A stretch of 64,000 nt of DNA from Eubacterium sp. 14-2 (GTDB taxonomy: Bacteria > Bacillota > Clostridia > Lachnospirales > Lachnospiraceae): NCBI RefSeq assembly GCF_000403845.2, contig NZ_KE159568.1, positions 248,001 through 312,000 of the forward strand, in the 5' to 3' direction. The notes below the pieces were generated by a model that saw only the letters and a list, made by a program, of their open reading frames with translations, searched no databases and had not been told where the DNA came from. This document shows positions 45,506-54,781 of the stretch, one piece after another (the stretch's first letter is position 1; every line of letters begins with the position of its first letter). The position numbers and the translations under genes were made by a program.

Positions 45506-45534
45506 ATTCTAGCACATACGCTCAGAGGCTGCAA
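45506..45534 (-). promoter_or_regulatory. predicted promoter of the DUF2185-DUF4241 leader
   Basis: TTGCAG, 17 bases, TAGAAT on the minus strand. A start near 45499 gives a leader of about 147 bases containing repeat B and the terminator-like hairpin. Confidence 0.55.
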
Positions 45535-45557
45535 CTCTTATTCCTGTCAGCCCCGCC

Positions 45558-45586
45558 TTGATTTTTCCCTCCGGCAGCTCTATAAT
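45558..45586 (+). promoter_or_regulatory. predicted promoter of the CPBP protease gene
   Basis: TTGATT, 17 bases, TATAAT on the plus strand. The spacer begins TTTCC and contains CCGG, as in the Uma2 promoter at 57417-57445. Confidence 0.7.
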
Positions 45587-45624
45587 AACAGAAAAACATA
45601 TTTCATCAAAGAAAGGATTACATT

Positions 45625-46491
45625 ATGAAAATACTCAAAAAAACCGGAAGCATCCTGTTTTGTCTGCTTCCGTTCTTTCTGGCCCTGGGCATTCAGCTTC
45701 TTGTCACTGTTGCCGGGCTGGCTGTGAGAATTCTGTTTATGATTCAAAAAGACCCTTCCCTGGTAAATGAGCTTTCCAGTCCGGCTTTCCTCATGGAGCT
45801 GACCTCAGACAGCCAGTTTCTGGCGGGCCTGTCGGCAGCTTATGCGGTGATGGCCGCACTGATTATGGGTTTCTGGTACCGGAAACGGTTTGTCCCGAAA
45901 AACCGTCCCCGCCGGAAAATTTCCGCCATCATCAATCCCGCAATGGCAGCGGGCCTGGTGCTCCTGATGGCCGGTATGCAGTATATCTCCACTTTTCTGG
46001 TAACTATCCTGGCTGTAATCAATCCTGCCTGGTATTACACTTATGAGGAACTGCTCAAAAGCGTGGGATTCGGGGACGTCACACTGCTTCTGGCCCTGTA
46101 TTCCGTTGTGATTGCCCCCATCAGCGAAGAACTGATTTTCCGGGGCGTTACGCTGAAATACGCCGTCAGGGCAATGCCCCTTTTCCTGGCAAATACCCTT
46201 CAGGCTCTTTTATTCGGCATCTTTCATGGCAATGTGATACAGGGTGTTTATGCCTTTGCAGTGGGCCTGTTCTGCGGCTACGTCTGTCTCAAAGGCGGCA
46301 GCATTTATCTGTCCATCCTGTTCCACATCCTGTTCAACCTCTGGGGAACCTTTGCACCGGATATTCTTTTCTACAGCGGTGATTCCCCGGTGATTCATCT
46401 TGCCATTCTGGCAGGAGCGGTCTGCCTCTCGGCCACCGGCGCTTTCCTCTATCAGCGGGGAGTGGAAAACCGTTCTCTGCCGGAAGGCTGA
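45625..46491 (+). CDS. CPBP-family intramembrane metalloprotease (CAAX-like, Abi)
   Basis: A 288-residue membrane protein with about seven or eight hydrophobic segments. The CPBP motifs are present: EE at 168-169 in ISEELIFRGVTLKY (motif 1), FGIFHGN with His201 (motif 2), and HILFNLWG near 237 (motif 3), so the metal site looks intact. The family includes type II CAAX-like proteases and bacteriocin self-immunity proteins. No bacteriocin gene adjoins it; the protein next to it on the other strand carries immunity-type domains, which may or may not be meaningful. AAAGGATTACATT precedes the ATG. Confidence 0.88.
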   Translation: MKILKKTGSILFCLLPFFLALGIQLLVTVAGLAVRILFMIQKDPSLVNELSSPAFLMELTSDSQFLAGLSAAYAVMAALIMGFWYRKRFVPKNRPRRKISAIINPAMAAGLVLLMAGMQYISTFLVTILAVINPAWYYTYEELLKSVGFGDVTLLLALYSVVIAPISEELIFRGVTLKYAVRAMPLFLANTLQALLFGIFHGNVIQGVYAFAVGLFCGYVCLKGGSIYLSILFHILFNLWGTFAPDILFYSGDSPVIHLAILAGAVCLSATGAFLYQRGVENRSLPEG

Positions 46492-46505
46492 CAGAAACCG
46501 GTACC

Positions 46506-47240
46506 CTACAGGTCAGATATGCCAGAAAGGGCAGCCTCATCTCCGATGACTGTTACGTCCGGATGGAACTGCAGAATGGAAGCGGGAACTTCCGGTGTTA
46601 CCGGCCCCCGGAAGGCCTGCGCTGCTGCCTGGGCCTTATCTTCTCCGCTGACTGCCACCAGAATCTTTTTCGCCTTAAAAATAGTGCCGATCCCCATGGT
46701 ATATGCGTGGGTTGGAACCTGTGAAGGGGAATCAAAAAAACGTGCGTTGGCCTGAATGGTGCTCTCAGTCAGAGCTACCCGGTGTGTTTCTTTTTCAAAT
46801 ACAGGCCCTGGCTCATTAAATCCGATATGGCCGTTCCTTCCAAGGCCCAGAAGCTGCAGATCCAGTCCGCCCAGCGCACGGATGATTGTCTCATGTTTTT
46901 CACATGCCTCTTTTTCATCCGGATTGCTGCCGTCCGGAACATAAACTGCATTCTGACGTATATTTACATACCGGAACAGGTGCTCCTGCATAAAATAGTA
47001 ATAGCTCTGCCTGTCCCGCGGGTCCAGACCGCAGTATTCATCCAGATTGACCGTGGAAATCCCGGAAAAATCCAGCGCTCCTGACCGGTAACCTTTGGCA
47101 AGCTGTTCGTAAATCCCCACCGGCGTGGAGCCTGTGGCAAGGCCCAGCACACAGTCCGGCTTCATAATTATCTGAGCTGCAATCACTGCGGCTCCTTTCT
47201 GACTCATATCCTGATAATCTCTGGCTTTGATAATCCTCAT
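46506..47240 (-). CDS. nagB: glucosamine-6-phosphate deaminase
   Basis: The ATG at 47240 gives 244 residues beginning MRIIKARDYQDMSQKGA, like other NagB; an ATG at 47258 with AGGA six bases away is an alternative that would overlap the regulator gene by 14 bases. NagB turns glucosamine 6-phosphate into fructose 6-phosphate and ammonia. Blocks are LGLATGSTPVGIYEQL, VNLDEYCGL, LLGLGRNGHIGFNEPG (catalytic His) and VAVSGEDKAQA. It is the last gene of the chitobiose operon and gives that operon its link to glycolysis. nagA is not in the window. Confidence 0.95.
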   Translation of the reverse strand: MRIIKARDYQDMSQKGAAVIAAQIIMKPDCVLGLATGSTPVGIYEQLAKGYRSGALDFSGISTVNLDEYCGLDPRDRQSYYYFMQEHLFRYVNIRQNAVYVPDGSNPDEKEACEKHETIIRALGGLDLQLLGLGRNGHIGFNEPGPVFEKETHRVALTESTIQANARFFDSPSQVPTHAYTMGIGTIFKAKKILVAVSGEDKAQAAAQAFRGPVTPEVPASILQFHPDVTVIGDEAALSGISDL

Positions 47241-47244
47241 ATTC

Positions 47245-48072
47245 TTATTTCTCTCCATTTCTTTTCCTGCTGCTGTTTTTCTGCTTCCCCAGAATTTTAT
47301 TCCGGTATTCATTGGCTGTCACGCCCTCCTGCTTTTTGAAAACTCTGGAAAAATGGGCCATATCCAGAAATCCTACCTGTTCGGAAATAGTACCGATACG
47401 CAGAGCCGGATCTTTCAGCAGTTCTTTGGCTTTTTCCATCCGTACATGATTTAAAATATCGGAAAAACTCTGTCCCGTATGACGGTTCAGCAGTTTACTC
47501 AGATGCCACTGGCTCACATAGGTTTTTTCCGCCACTTCCCCCAGGGTCAGTTTCTGCTCATAATGTTCCTCTATATAAGCAAGGGCATGTTTCACAATAA
47601 AGCTGCCGGAAGGGCTTTCTTCTCCGCCCTCCGAAAGGTTCTCTTCCCCGCTGTCCCCCTCCGGAACCTTTTCCGGTTCTTCTCCTGTGATTCCTTTCTT
47701 TTTCAGATTTTCACACATCTTCTCTATGGCTTCTTCCAGTTCTTCCATATTAGAGGGCTTCAGCAAAAAGCGGGTCACTCCCAGACGAATTGCTTCTTTG
47801 GCAAATTCAAAATCCCGGTATCCGGTGAGTACGCACACCTCCAGATCCGGAAACTGGGAATTGATAGCTGCTATCATTGCAAGGCCATCCAGTTCCGGCA
47901 TACAGATGTCCATAAAAACAATATCCGGATTTTCTTTTTCAATAACCTGTTTTCCCTCCAGCCCGTTGTGGGCAGCTGCCACCACCCGGCAGTTCCATTT
48001 CTCCCATGGAACGCTTCTTGACAGCCCTTCCACAATAATCGGCTCATCGTCCACAAGTATGACCCTGTACAT
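47245..48072 (-). CDS. response regulator, receiver plus AraC-type HTH (YesN type)
   Basis: A 275-residue protein. The receiver domain (1-120) has the acidic pocket VDDE at 8-10, phospho-acceptor Asp55 in FMDICMPELDG and the lysine in FLLKPS. An acidic, probably flexible linker (about 125-160) leads to an AraC-type DNA-binding domain with two helix-turn-helix units (LTLGEVAEKTYVSQWHLSKLL and IGTISEQVGFLDMAHFSRVFKK). It should be phosphorylated by the histidine kinase encoded in the same operon and activate it in response to sugar. The inverted repeats at 57248-57370 are candidate targets. Confidence 0.92.
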   Translation of the reverse strand: MYRVILVDDEPIIVEGLSRSVPWEKWNCRVVAAAHNGLEGKQVIEKENPDIVFMDICMPELDGLAMIAAINSQFPDLEVCVLTGYRDFEFAKEAIRLGVTRFLLKPSNMEELEEAIEKMCENLKKKGITGEEPEKVPEGDSGEENLSEGGEESPSGSFIVKHALAYIEEHYEQKLTLGEVAEKTYVSQWHLSKLLNRHTGQSFSDILNHVRMEKAKELLKDPALRIGTISEQVGFLDMAHFSRVFKKQEGVTANEYRNKILGKQKNSSRKRNGEK

Positions 48073-48157
48073 AATTTCACACCCTTTCCATGCAACTTAT
48101 GGCCCCCACAGCCGGAACCCGGCCGGGAAGCCATAAACCCGGTCAATCAACAGAATA

Positions 48158-49021
48158 TTATCCTTTCACTGCTCCTGCTGTCAATCCTTTGATAATATTT
48201 TTCTGCAGTAATATATAGACAATCATAACCGGAATCACAATAATCGTCACAGAAGCGGCCATTAACCCGAAATCTGTTCCATACTGGGAACTGATTTCCT
48301 CCAGCAGAGAGGATATGGGGTATTTGGTAGAATCTCGTATCATAATTTTCTGTACAAACAAATCGTTATAGGACCACAGGAAGCTGAAAATGGCTACCGT
48401 AGCCAGAGAGGGCCGGCAGAGGGGAACAATGATTCTGGTAAATACCTGGAATACATTGGCTCCTTCCATATAGGCAGCCTCTTCCATTTCCAGTGGAATG
48501 CTCTGCATAAATCCCGTCATGACAATGGTGGCAAAACTCAGGTTTCCTGCAATCTGAGGCAGGATTACCGCAATATTTTTGCTCAGAAGCCCCCACTGTA
48601 CCATCATTTTAAAGACCGGAATGATGGTGGCAAATACCGGGAACATGAGACTGGCCACAATCAGGCTGCGCACGAACTGTTTTCCCTTAAAGTCATATCT
48701 GGTCAGCGCGAAGGACATCAGGGACGCCAGAATCATAACTCCTATGGTTACTGTACCGGAAATGGCAAAACTGTGTCCGTAAGCCTGCAGCACATTCAGT
48801 TTGCCAAATGCATTTTCATAATTCATCATGGTAGGAGGCGCAGGCAGTGAAAAGGAAGAACGAAGTACCTCCGCTGAGGGCTTAAAGGAATTCAGGGCCA
48901 CCCACACAAAGGGGAAGATGGTCAGAAGAGCCCACAGAATCAGTATGGTATAAATTACGATGGTACTGGTCTTTACTTTTCTCTTTTTTTCCGTCGCAGC
49001 GCTCTGTACTGCTGTATCCAT
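48158..49021 (-). CDS. sugar ABC transporter permease (MalG/carbohydrate type)
   Basis: A 287-residue inner-membrane permease with six hydrophobic segments, starting in a charged cytosolic stretch (TEKKRKVKTSTIV). The EAA loop that contacts the ATPase is EEAAYMEGANVFQVFTRIIVPLCRPSLATV. The C-terminus KNIIKGLTAGAVKG is typical of the carbohydrate CUT1 group. Its ATG directly follows the stop of the partner permease gene, so the two are coupled. No ATPase gene lies in the operon; a shared MsiK/MsmK-type ATPase elsewhere is likely. Confidence 0.92.
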   Translation of the reverse strand: MDTAVQSAATEKKRKVKTSTIVIYTILILWALLTIFPFVWVALNSFKPSAEVLRSSFSLPAPPTMMNYENAFGKLNVLQAYGHSFAISGTVTIGVMILASLMSFALTRYDFKGKQFVRSLIVASLMFPVFATIIPVFKMMVQWGLLSKNIAVILPQIAGNLSFATIVMTGFMQSIPLEMEEAAYMEGANVFQVFTRIIVPLCRPSLATVAIFSFLWSYNDLFVQKIMIRDSTKYPISSLLEEISSQYGTDFGLMAASVTIIVIPVMIVYILLQKNIIKGLTAGAVKG

Positions 49022-49957
49022 CTATGACGCCCCCTTTCTCTGTGCCTTCTCTCTGAGACGTTTTTCCTTCCGGGCCGTTCGCTCTTCCTTATCCTCTGTG
49101 AGAAATCCCACGCCCCTGGATACCAGAATTCCCAGAAGCACAATGAGCACTGCAAGGGTAGAGCCATAATCATAGTTGTTCAGTCCGAAGGTCTGCTGAT
49201 ACATGTAAGTACCCAGAAAATGAGTGGTTCCCTGCGGCGCTCCGTTGGGAACCATTACCCAGGGAAGGTCAAATACTTTCAGAGCTCCCGTAACCGCCAG
49301 TGTCACCGAGGTGAAAAATACCGGTTTCATCATGGGAAAGGTAATATAAAACACCTGCATCAGACGGTTGCATCCGTCGATGGAAGCCGCCTCGTACACG
49401 TCGTCGGGAATATCACTGACTCCCGTCAGAAGAATGACGAAATAAAATCCGATATAGCTCCACAATGTGGGAATACATACCATGATAAAGGCCAGTTCCG
49501 GTGAGAGCCAGTTCACTGGCTCTCCTCCGAAAAATTCCAGAATCTGGTTCAGCATGCCGCCATTGTAGTTGTAAAACAGCTTGAACAGCAAACCGATTGC
49601 AGTGGCGGAAATTACCACCGGAAAAAAGTACACAGTACGGAACAGCTGCTGCAGCCTTTTCACCTGAGACACCATTACTGCCAGCACAAATGCAATTCCC
49701 ACCTCGAAAATTACGGTAAGCACCATCATTTTCACAGAATTTATCAGCGCTGTTCTCACATCCGGGTCCGTGAACAGCCTTTTATAATTTTCAAACCCCA
49801 GAAATCTCCATTCTGTTCCCGGCATCTTTACTACTGCCGGCATATCGTAAAAACTGTTCTTAATATTTTCCAGAAATGGGATGTAAAGAAAAATCACCAT
49901 AAACAGTAAGCCGGGCACCAGGAACACCAGCAGGGGCCATTTTTTCTTATATAACAT
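49022..49957 (-). CDS. sugar ABC transporter permease (MalF/carbohydrate type)
   Basis: A 311-residue permease with six hydrophobic segments, starting MLYKKKWPLLVFLVPGLLFM. The EAA loop is DVYEAASIDGCNRLMQVFYITFPMMKPVF. The C-terminal cytosolic tail is highly charged (EDKEERTARKEKRLREKAQRK). It pairs with the MalG-like permease, which starts at the next base, and lies 15 bases after the binding-protein gene. The set fits CUT1 transporters for di- and oligosaccharides. Confidence 0.92.
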   Translation of the reverse strand: MLYKKKWPLLVFLVPGLLFMVIFLYIPFLENIKNSFYDMPAVVKMPGTEWRFLGFENYKRLFTDPDVRTALINSVKMMVLTVIFEVGIAFVLAVMVSQVKRLQQLFRTVYFFPVVISATAIGLLFKLFYNYNGGMLNQILEFFGGEPVNWLSPELAFIMVCIPTLWSYIGFYFVILLTGVSDIPDDVYEAASIDGCNRLMQVFYITFPMMKPVFFTSVTLAVTGALKVFDLPWVMVPNGAPQGTTHFLGTYMYQQTFGLNNYDYGSTLAVLIVLLGILVSRGVGFLTEDKEERTARKEKRLREKAQRKGAS

Positions 49958-49972
49958 CTCTCTCCCACCTTT

Positions 49973-51307
49973 TTACTGTAACTGCTGTCTGATTGAAAGC
50001 GCCTCGTTAATGGCATCTTCTGCTGAAACCGCACCTGTGGATACTTTTACAATTTCTGAAATCAGTGTCTTGTATGCATCGCCGATTCTTGCATCTGTAG
50101 GCGCCACAACCGTATTTTTGGCATCTGTGCATACCGCAATGGAATCAACCAGCGGAGTCGCACCTTCTACAGGAGTCACCTCCACTGCCGCACGGGATAC
50201 GGCGCCGGTAGCTTCCCAGTATTTCTGAACGCCTGCCTGGCAGGTATGAGCCATTACAAAATTCACTGCTGCTTCTCTCTTGTCCGGATCATCCCATGCT
50301 TTTTTGGTGATATAGAATCCGGAAGAAATGCCGCCTACCATGGTGCCTGCTTCTGCTTTCTGATCCGGAACTCCGGGGAAGGAAACGACTACCGTATTAT
50401 CCGTATCTTCAATATTTCCGGAATACCAGGAACCTTCCAGCTGCATGGCTGCTTTTTTATCCCGGAACAGCTGTCCCACATAAGCATCGTCCACGGTGTC
50501 CGTATCTTCCGGAAAAGCTCCCATATCCCGGAGGGTTTTGAACATTTCAAGACCTTTTACCCAGCCTTCCGGCGCTGTTTCCGGAACAGAAGTGTATTCT
50601 TCCACACCTGCCGAATAAAGCATTAAAAATTCCACCCAGTAATGGGGTACGTTATTCAGAGAGCAGGCAATGGGAATCACGCCATTTTCCTTAAAGGTGG
50701 TGATTGCCTTTTCCAGAGAAGCCCAGTCTGTGGGCAGCTCCAGGTTATACTGGTCAAATAAATCCTTATTGCAGAACAGCCCTTCCCAGTATCCGGTGGT
50801 AGGCACTGCTCTGGAAACGCCATCCGTATTTTTTGCCGCATCCAGTGCGTCTCCCAGTGTATCTTTGGCATAATCCGGATATTCCGCACAGATTTCTTCT
50901 ACGGTTACCAGTTTATCTGTGGCAACAATGCTGTCTGCAGTTGCGTCCGTAAAGAACTGGATGACATCCGGCTCATTTCCAACAGAAAAGTCTGCATTGA
51001 CTGCCGCTTTCCATTCTTCATCTGAAGTCTGTGAGTTATCTTCAATGGTAACATTGCTGTATTCCTTTATATATTCCGCATTGATTGCCTCATAGGCCTC
51101 TTTATTGGGGTCCGTGCCTCCAAACATGGATACCGTTTTCAGGGTAACCGCATTGTCTCCTCCTGATGATTCTGAGGATGCTTCTTTTGTATCCTTTCCT
51201 CCGTCCGTACTTCCTTTGTCCGTACCTCCTGCATTTCCCCCGCATCCTGCCAGAACAGATACTGCCATCGCCCCAACCAGCAGCATGGATAAAAGTTTTT
51301 TCTTCAT
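49973..51307 (-). CDS. sugar ABC transporter substrate-binding lipoprotein
   Basis: The ATG at 51307 with AAGGAGGA gives 444 residues. The signal peptide MKKKLLSMLLVGAMAVSVLA ends in the lipobox LAGC (Cys22), followed by a Gly/Ser/Asp-rich linker. The body is a family-1 solute-binding protein (VTIEDNSQTSDEEWKAAV, EPDVIQFFTDATADS, AAMQLEGSWYSGNI, GGISSGFYITKKAWD). The ligand is probably N,N'-diacetylchitobiose or a related GlcNAc sugar, inferred from the phosphorylase in the same operon. A weak extra promoter may lie in the 96-base gap after the kinase gene. Confidence 0.93.
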   Translation of the reverse strand: MKKKLLSMLLVGAMAVSVLAGCGGNAGGTDKGSTDGGKDTKEASSESSGGDNAVTLKTVSMFGGTDPNKEAYEAINAEYIKEYSNVTIEDNSQTSDEEWKAAVNADFSVGNEPDVIQFFTDATADSIVATDKLVTVEEICAEYPDYAKDTLGDALDAAKNTDGVSRAVPTTGYWEGLFCNKDLFDQYNLELPTDWASLEKAITTFKENGVIPIACSLNNVPHYWVEFLMLYSAGVEEYTSVPETAPEGWVKGLEMFKTLRDMGAFPEDTDTVDDAYVGQLFRDKKAAMQLEGSWYSGNIEDTDNTVVVSFPGVPDQKAEAGTMVGGISSGFYITKKAWDDPDKREAAVNFVMAHTCQAGVQKYWEATGAVSRAAVEVTPVEGATPLVDSIAVCTDAKNTVVAPTDARIGDAYKTLISEIVKVSTGAVSAEDAINEALSIRQQLQ

Positions 51308-51403
51308 AGTAAATCCTCCTTCATATGATTTCACAATTTGTTTCCGTTGTTATACTCATATTATAGGAGCAAACCGCACAAAAAGCATTAGACTGACCTG
51401 TCA

Positions 51404-53245
51404 TTATTTGTTTAATCTTGCCATGTTCTTCAGCTCTTCTTCCACACTTTCCCGTTCTTCTGCCGTTTTCTGTTCCGGCTCTTTCCGGTAGGGTATGGTA
51501 ATCCTTGATATGGTCTCCTTCCCCTGTTCCTGCGTAATGGTCAGGCCATAGGATTCTCCGTATACCAGACGGATTCTCCGGTTCACATTCTGAATGCCGA
51601 TGGAAGTGTGTCTTCCCGGTTCCTTTGGTATCTGGGCTTCGTTCCCCTCCAGAATGGCCTGTATTTTCTGCCGCGTTTCTTCTGTAATCTCTTTTCCCGT
51701 ATTCCGCACTTCCAGATAAATGCAGCAGGAGTCATGGTACACCTTTAACCCTATGGTGCCGTTGGCCATGGCTTCCACTCCGTGAACAATGGCATTTTCC
51801 ACCAGAGGCTGCAGAATCAGCGGCGGTACCATCAGCTCCAGCAGTTCCTCGTCAATATCCCGCTCAATCCGCAGCCGCTGTCCGAAACGCATGGACATAA
51901 TATAGAAATAGGCGTTTACACACTGAAGTTCCTGAGACAGATGGATTTCCCGGACATCGGCCCGGTTCATCCGGTAATCCAGTACCGTCCCCAGCGCCTC
52001 TATCATTTTGGGCACCACGGTATCTCCGGACATCCTTGCCTGCCAGTTCATCATTTCCAGCGTATTGTTCAGAAAATGCGGGTTAATCTGGGCCTGCAGC
52101 GCCTGAATCTGAGCGTCTTTGCGGACCAGTTTTTCCTCGTACACATAGTCGAACAGATATTTCACCTGGGCAGACATACTTTCAAATCCCTCTTTCATAT
52201 ACTGAAATTCCAGATTGGGCATTTCCCGGCCTTCCACTCTGACACCCATTTCTCCGTCTTCCATTTTTTTGGAAGCCGCTATAATCTGTTCAATGGGAAT
52301 CTGGATATGCCTGCGCAGAAACCAGGCGCCATAACAGAAAAAGGGCACAAACAGCACCAGCAGCATGGCAACTATGGAATAAAACTCATACAGGCTGGCA
52401 TACAGATCCCTCCTTCTGGCAAAAAGGATAATCCCCGTATGGTAATTGTCGTACTGCTCCTGATAGAGATATCCGTTGTATTCCCTGTTTGCCACCCGGT
52501 CTATCCGCCGCCGGCTGACCCCGTCATATTTCTGTGCAAGCTGAGACTGGAGTTTTTCCCTGGTGTCTCCCTCAGCCCTGTGGGTAAAATCCAGCACATC
52601 CTGTCCGTTCCCAATGCAGACCACCATATTTTCCCGAATATCCTGAGAAACATCCTGAAAAATTTTATATTTATTCAGTTCCACCACCAGGGTTCCGTAC
52701 CTTTCATAATCTGCTGTGGTATAAAGGTTCCGGATAATAAACATCCGCCCTTCCACCACCCGCACAAAGGCATAGGAAGAATCCCCTTCCATAATGTCCT
52801 CAATCGCCGGCTGAATCTCTGTCAGATAACTGTGGTAGGAAATGCCTGTCCGGGAAGAAAAACACTCCGGATTCTCATAGCCGTAACAGTAATAGGCATA
52901 CATGTTAAACCGCTCATCCAGATAAAATTTCCCCTTCAGGCTTGCATTTACCTCCTGGAGATATTCTGTCCTGGTACAGCTCCCCCTTTCGTAATCTTTC
53001 CAGGCCACCTCCCAGGTCTTTTCATAGGAAGGCCTCTGGCAGAGGGTAATGGCATCCCCTATGCGGATAGAGGCAAAAGAAGCCGCATTGTACAGCTCTT
53101 CTTCCATCAGCCCCTCGGCTTTTTCCACAATCCGCTGATGGTAAGAAAAGGTTGTAAATGCAAAAAATACTGTAACCGGCACACCCCAGCACAGTATCAG
53201 AAACAGCAGTATTTTTTTGTTCAGTGATTTCGTTTTTTTCTTCAT
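51404..53245 (-). CDS. sensor histidine kinase (YesM/LytS-like)
   Basis: The ATG at 53245 with GGAGG gives 613 residues. A first membrane segment (about 12-35) and a second (about 290-312) bracket an extracytoplasmic sensor domain of about 250 residues; a HAMP-like stretch follows. The His_kinase domain reads ALQAQINPHFLNNTLEMMNW with His391, and the ATPase part has LVENAIVHGVEAMANG and SIGIQNVNRRIRLVYGE. It partners with the AraC-type response regulator of the operon. The SBP gene lies between them, an arrangement frequent in Lachnospiraceae sugar operons. Confidence 0.93.
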   Translation of the reverse strand: MKKKTKSLNKKILLFLILCWGVPVTVFFAFTTFSYHQRIVEKAEGLMEEELYNAASFASIRIGDAITLCQRPSYEKTWEVAWKDYERGSCTRTEYLQEVNASLKGKFYLDERFNMYAYYCYGYENPECFSSRTGISYHSYLTEIQPAIEDIMEGDSSYAFVRVVEGRMFIIRNLYTTADYERYGTLVVELNKYKIFQDVSQDIRENMVVCIGNGQDVLDFTHRAEGDTREKLQSQLAQKYDGVSRRRIDRVANREYNGYLYQEQYDNYHTGIILFARRRDLYASLYEFYSIVAMLLVLFVPFFCYGAWFLRRHIQIPIEQIIAASKKMEDGEMGVRVEGREMPNLEFQYMKEGFESMSAQVKYLFDYVYEEKLVRKDAQIQALQAQINPHFLNNTLEMMNWQARMSGDTVVPKMIEALGTVLDYRMNRADVREIHLSQELQCVNAYFYIMSMRFGQRLRIERDIDEELLELMVPPLILQPLVENAIVHGVEAMANGTIGLKVYHDSCCIYLEVRNTGKEITEETRQKIQAILEGNEAQIPKEPGRHTSIGIQNVNRRIRLVYGESYGLTITQEQGKETISRITIPYRKEPEQKTAEERESVEEELKNMARLNK

Positions 53246-53364
53246 ACCTTCCTCCGGCTGCATCCATAATCCTGCATAAACTCAGAAGGGAGGAAGGCGG
53301 CTCTGGCTTCCAGCCGCCTTCTGTCCTCTGAATTCTGTCCGCAAAGAGCACTGCCCTGCAGAAA

Positions 53365-54777
53365 TTACAGCTCCAGAAACTTCTCATATATGCCGCAGAT
53401 TTCCGCTGCCTGAGAGGCCTGCGGCATTTCACAGAAAATACGAAGCAGCGGTTCCGTACCGGAGAACCGGGCAATCACCCATCCGCCGTTTTTGAAATAA
53501 ACCTTGCTTCCGTCCAGATAGGAAATATGGTCGATTTCTTCCGGCAAATCCGGCAGAAGTTTATCCTCCATCAGAAGTTTGTGCATGTTTTTCTTCTTTT
53601 CCAGTGTAAACTGATAGTCCCGTTCTTCCATATGGATGGCGCCGCATTCCCGGTAAATATCTTCCATAATCCGGGAAAGTTTTTTTCCGGTTACCGCCAT
53701 CATCTCAATCAGGAGCGCTGCCGCATAAATTCCGTCTTTTCCGTTGATATGTCCCCGCACGGTAAGCCCGCCGGAAGATTCTCCGCCGATTATGGCCCCG
53801 GATTCCTGCATTTTGGCCGATATATGCTTAAAACCTACGGGAACCTCATAACAGCTTTCTCCGAACTGCTCCGCCACCTTGTCCAGCATATGGGTGGTTG
53901 CAATATTCCGCACCACAGGCCCGCTCCAGCCCTTGAATTTTACAAGATAGTAATACAGCAGCACCAGAATATCGTTGGGATGCAGGAAATTCCCCTGGTC
54001 GTCAATAACGCCGATCCGGTCTGCGTCTCCGTCTGTGGCAATGCCGATATCGAATTTCTTTTCCACCACATAGTTCTGCAGAGAATGGAGGGTGGCTGCC
54101 GAAGGAGCCGGGAGCTTTCCGCCAAAGAGAGTGTCGTGCCTGTCGTGGATGGTTGCCACCTCACAGCGGGCAGTCATGAGAATCATCTTCAGGGACGTCT
54201 CGCTGACACCGTACATGGGATCCAGCGCAACCTTCAGCCCTGCATTCCGAATCGCCTGCATATCCACGGAATCAATAATATTGTCCAGATATTCATTCAA
54301 AGGATAGATTTCCCGGATATAACCTTCCTGTTTGCCCGTTTCGTATTCTGTTTCCTGTACATCTTCCGGCTTCAGATCTCCGATATAATCTTCGATATCC
54401 TTGGTCTGTACCTCGTCCGCATCCCGGCCTCCGGCAGTAAACACTTTAATCCCGTTATAAATAGCCGGATTGTGGCTGGCAGTAATCATCATTCCATAGG
54501 GAAACTCATGCTTCATCACATGGAACATCACCAGCGGAGTGGGGGAGGATTTGTTAATCAGGTATACGTTGATGTGAGCTGCTGCAAATACCACGGCCGC
54601 CCACTGCATGGCCTCTTTGGAAAGAAATCTCCGGTCATATCCCATAACAATGCCCTGCTCCGCCACTCCTTCACTTTTCATTTTGTTTACCAGTCCCTGT
54701 GAAAGCAACTGTATGTTTGCTTTTGTAAATTCATCTCCGATTACAGCTCTCCAGCCGCCTGTTCCAAATTTTACCAT
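53365..54777 (-). CDS. phosphohexomutase (phosphoglucomutase/phosphoacetylglucosamine mutase type)
   Basis: A 470-residue alpha-D-phosphohexomutase. It has the catalytic phosphoserine loop MMITASHNPAIYNG (Ser101), the metal loop IATDGDADRIGV, the sugar-binding GGESSGGL and the phosphate-binding RFSGTEPLLRIF. The family includes phosphoglucomutase, phosphomannomutase and GlcNAc-phosphate mutase, and motifs alone do not choose. In this operon, four bases after the GH94 phosphorylase gene, the useful reaction is GlcNAc-1-P to GlcNAc-6-P, so that activity is proposed by context. Confidence 0.9.
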   Translation of the reverse strand: MVKFGTGGWRAVIGDEFTKANIQLLSQGLVNKMKSEGVAEQGIVMGYDRRFLSKEAMQWAAVVFAAAHINVYLINKSSPTPLVMFHVMKHEFPYGMMITASHNPAIYNGIKVFTAGGRDADEVQTKDIEDYIGDLKPEDVQETEYETGKQEGYIREIYPLNEYLDNIIDSVDMQAIRNAGLKVALDPMYGVSETSLKMILMTARCEVATIHDRHDTLFGGKLPAPSAATLHSLQNYVVEKKFDIGIATDGDADRIGVIDDQGNFLHPNDILVLLYYYLVKFKGWSGPVVRNIATTHMLDKVAEQFGESCYEVPVGFKHISAKMQESGAIIGGESSGGLTVRGHINGKDGIYAAALLIEMMAVTGKKLSRIMEDIYRECGAIHMEERDYQFTLEKKKNMHKLLMEDKLLPDLPEEIDHISYLDGSKVYFKNGGWVIARFSGTEPLLRIFCEMPQASQAAEICGIYEKFLEL

Positions 54778-54781
54778 TCTT

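Noticed and set aside
51782-53227. Open frame of 481 codons on the plus strand opposite the histidine kinase gene
   Set aside because: It mirrors the kinase gene, has no binding site or domain, and is rich in His and Pro as expected of antisense translation.
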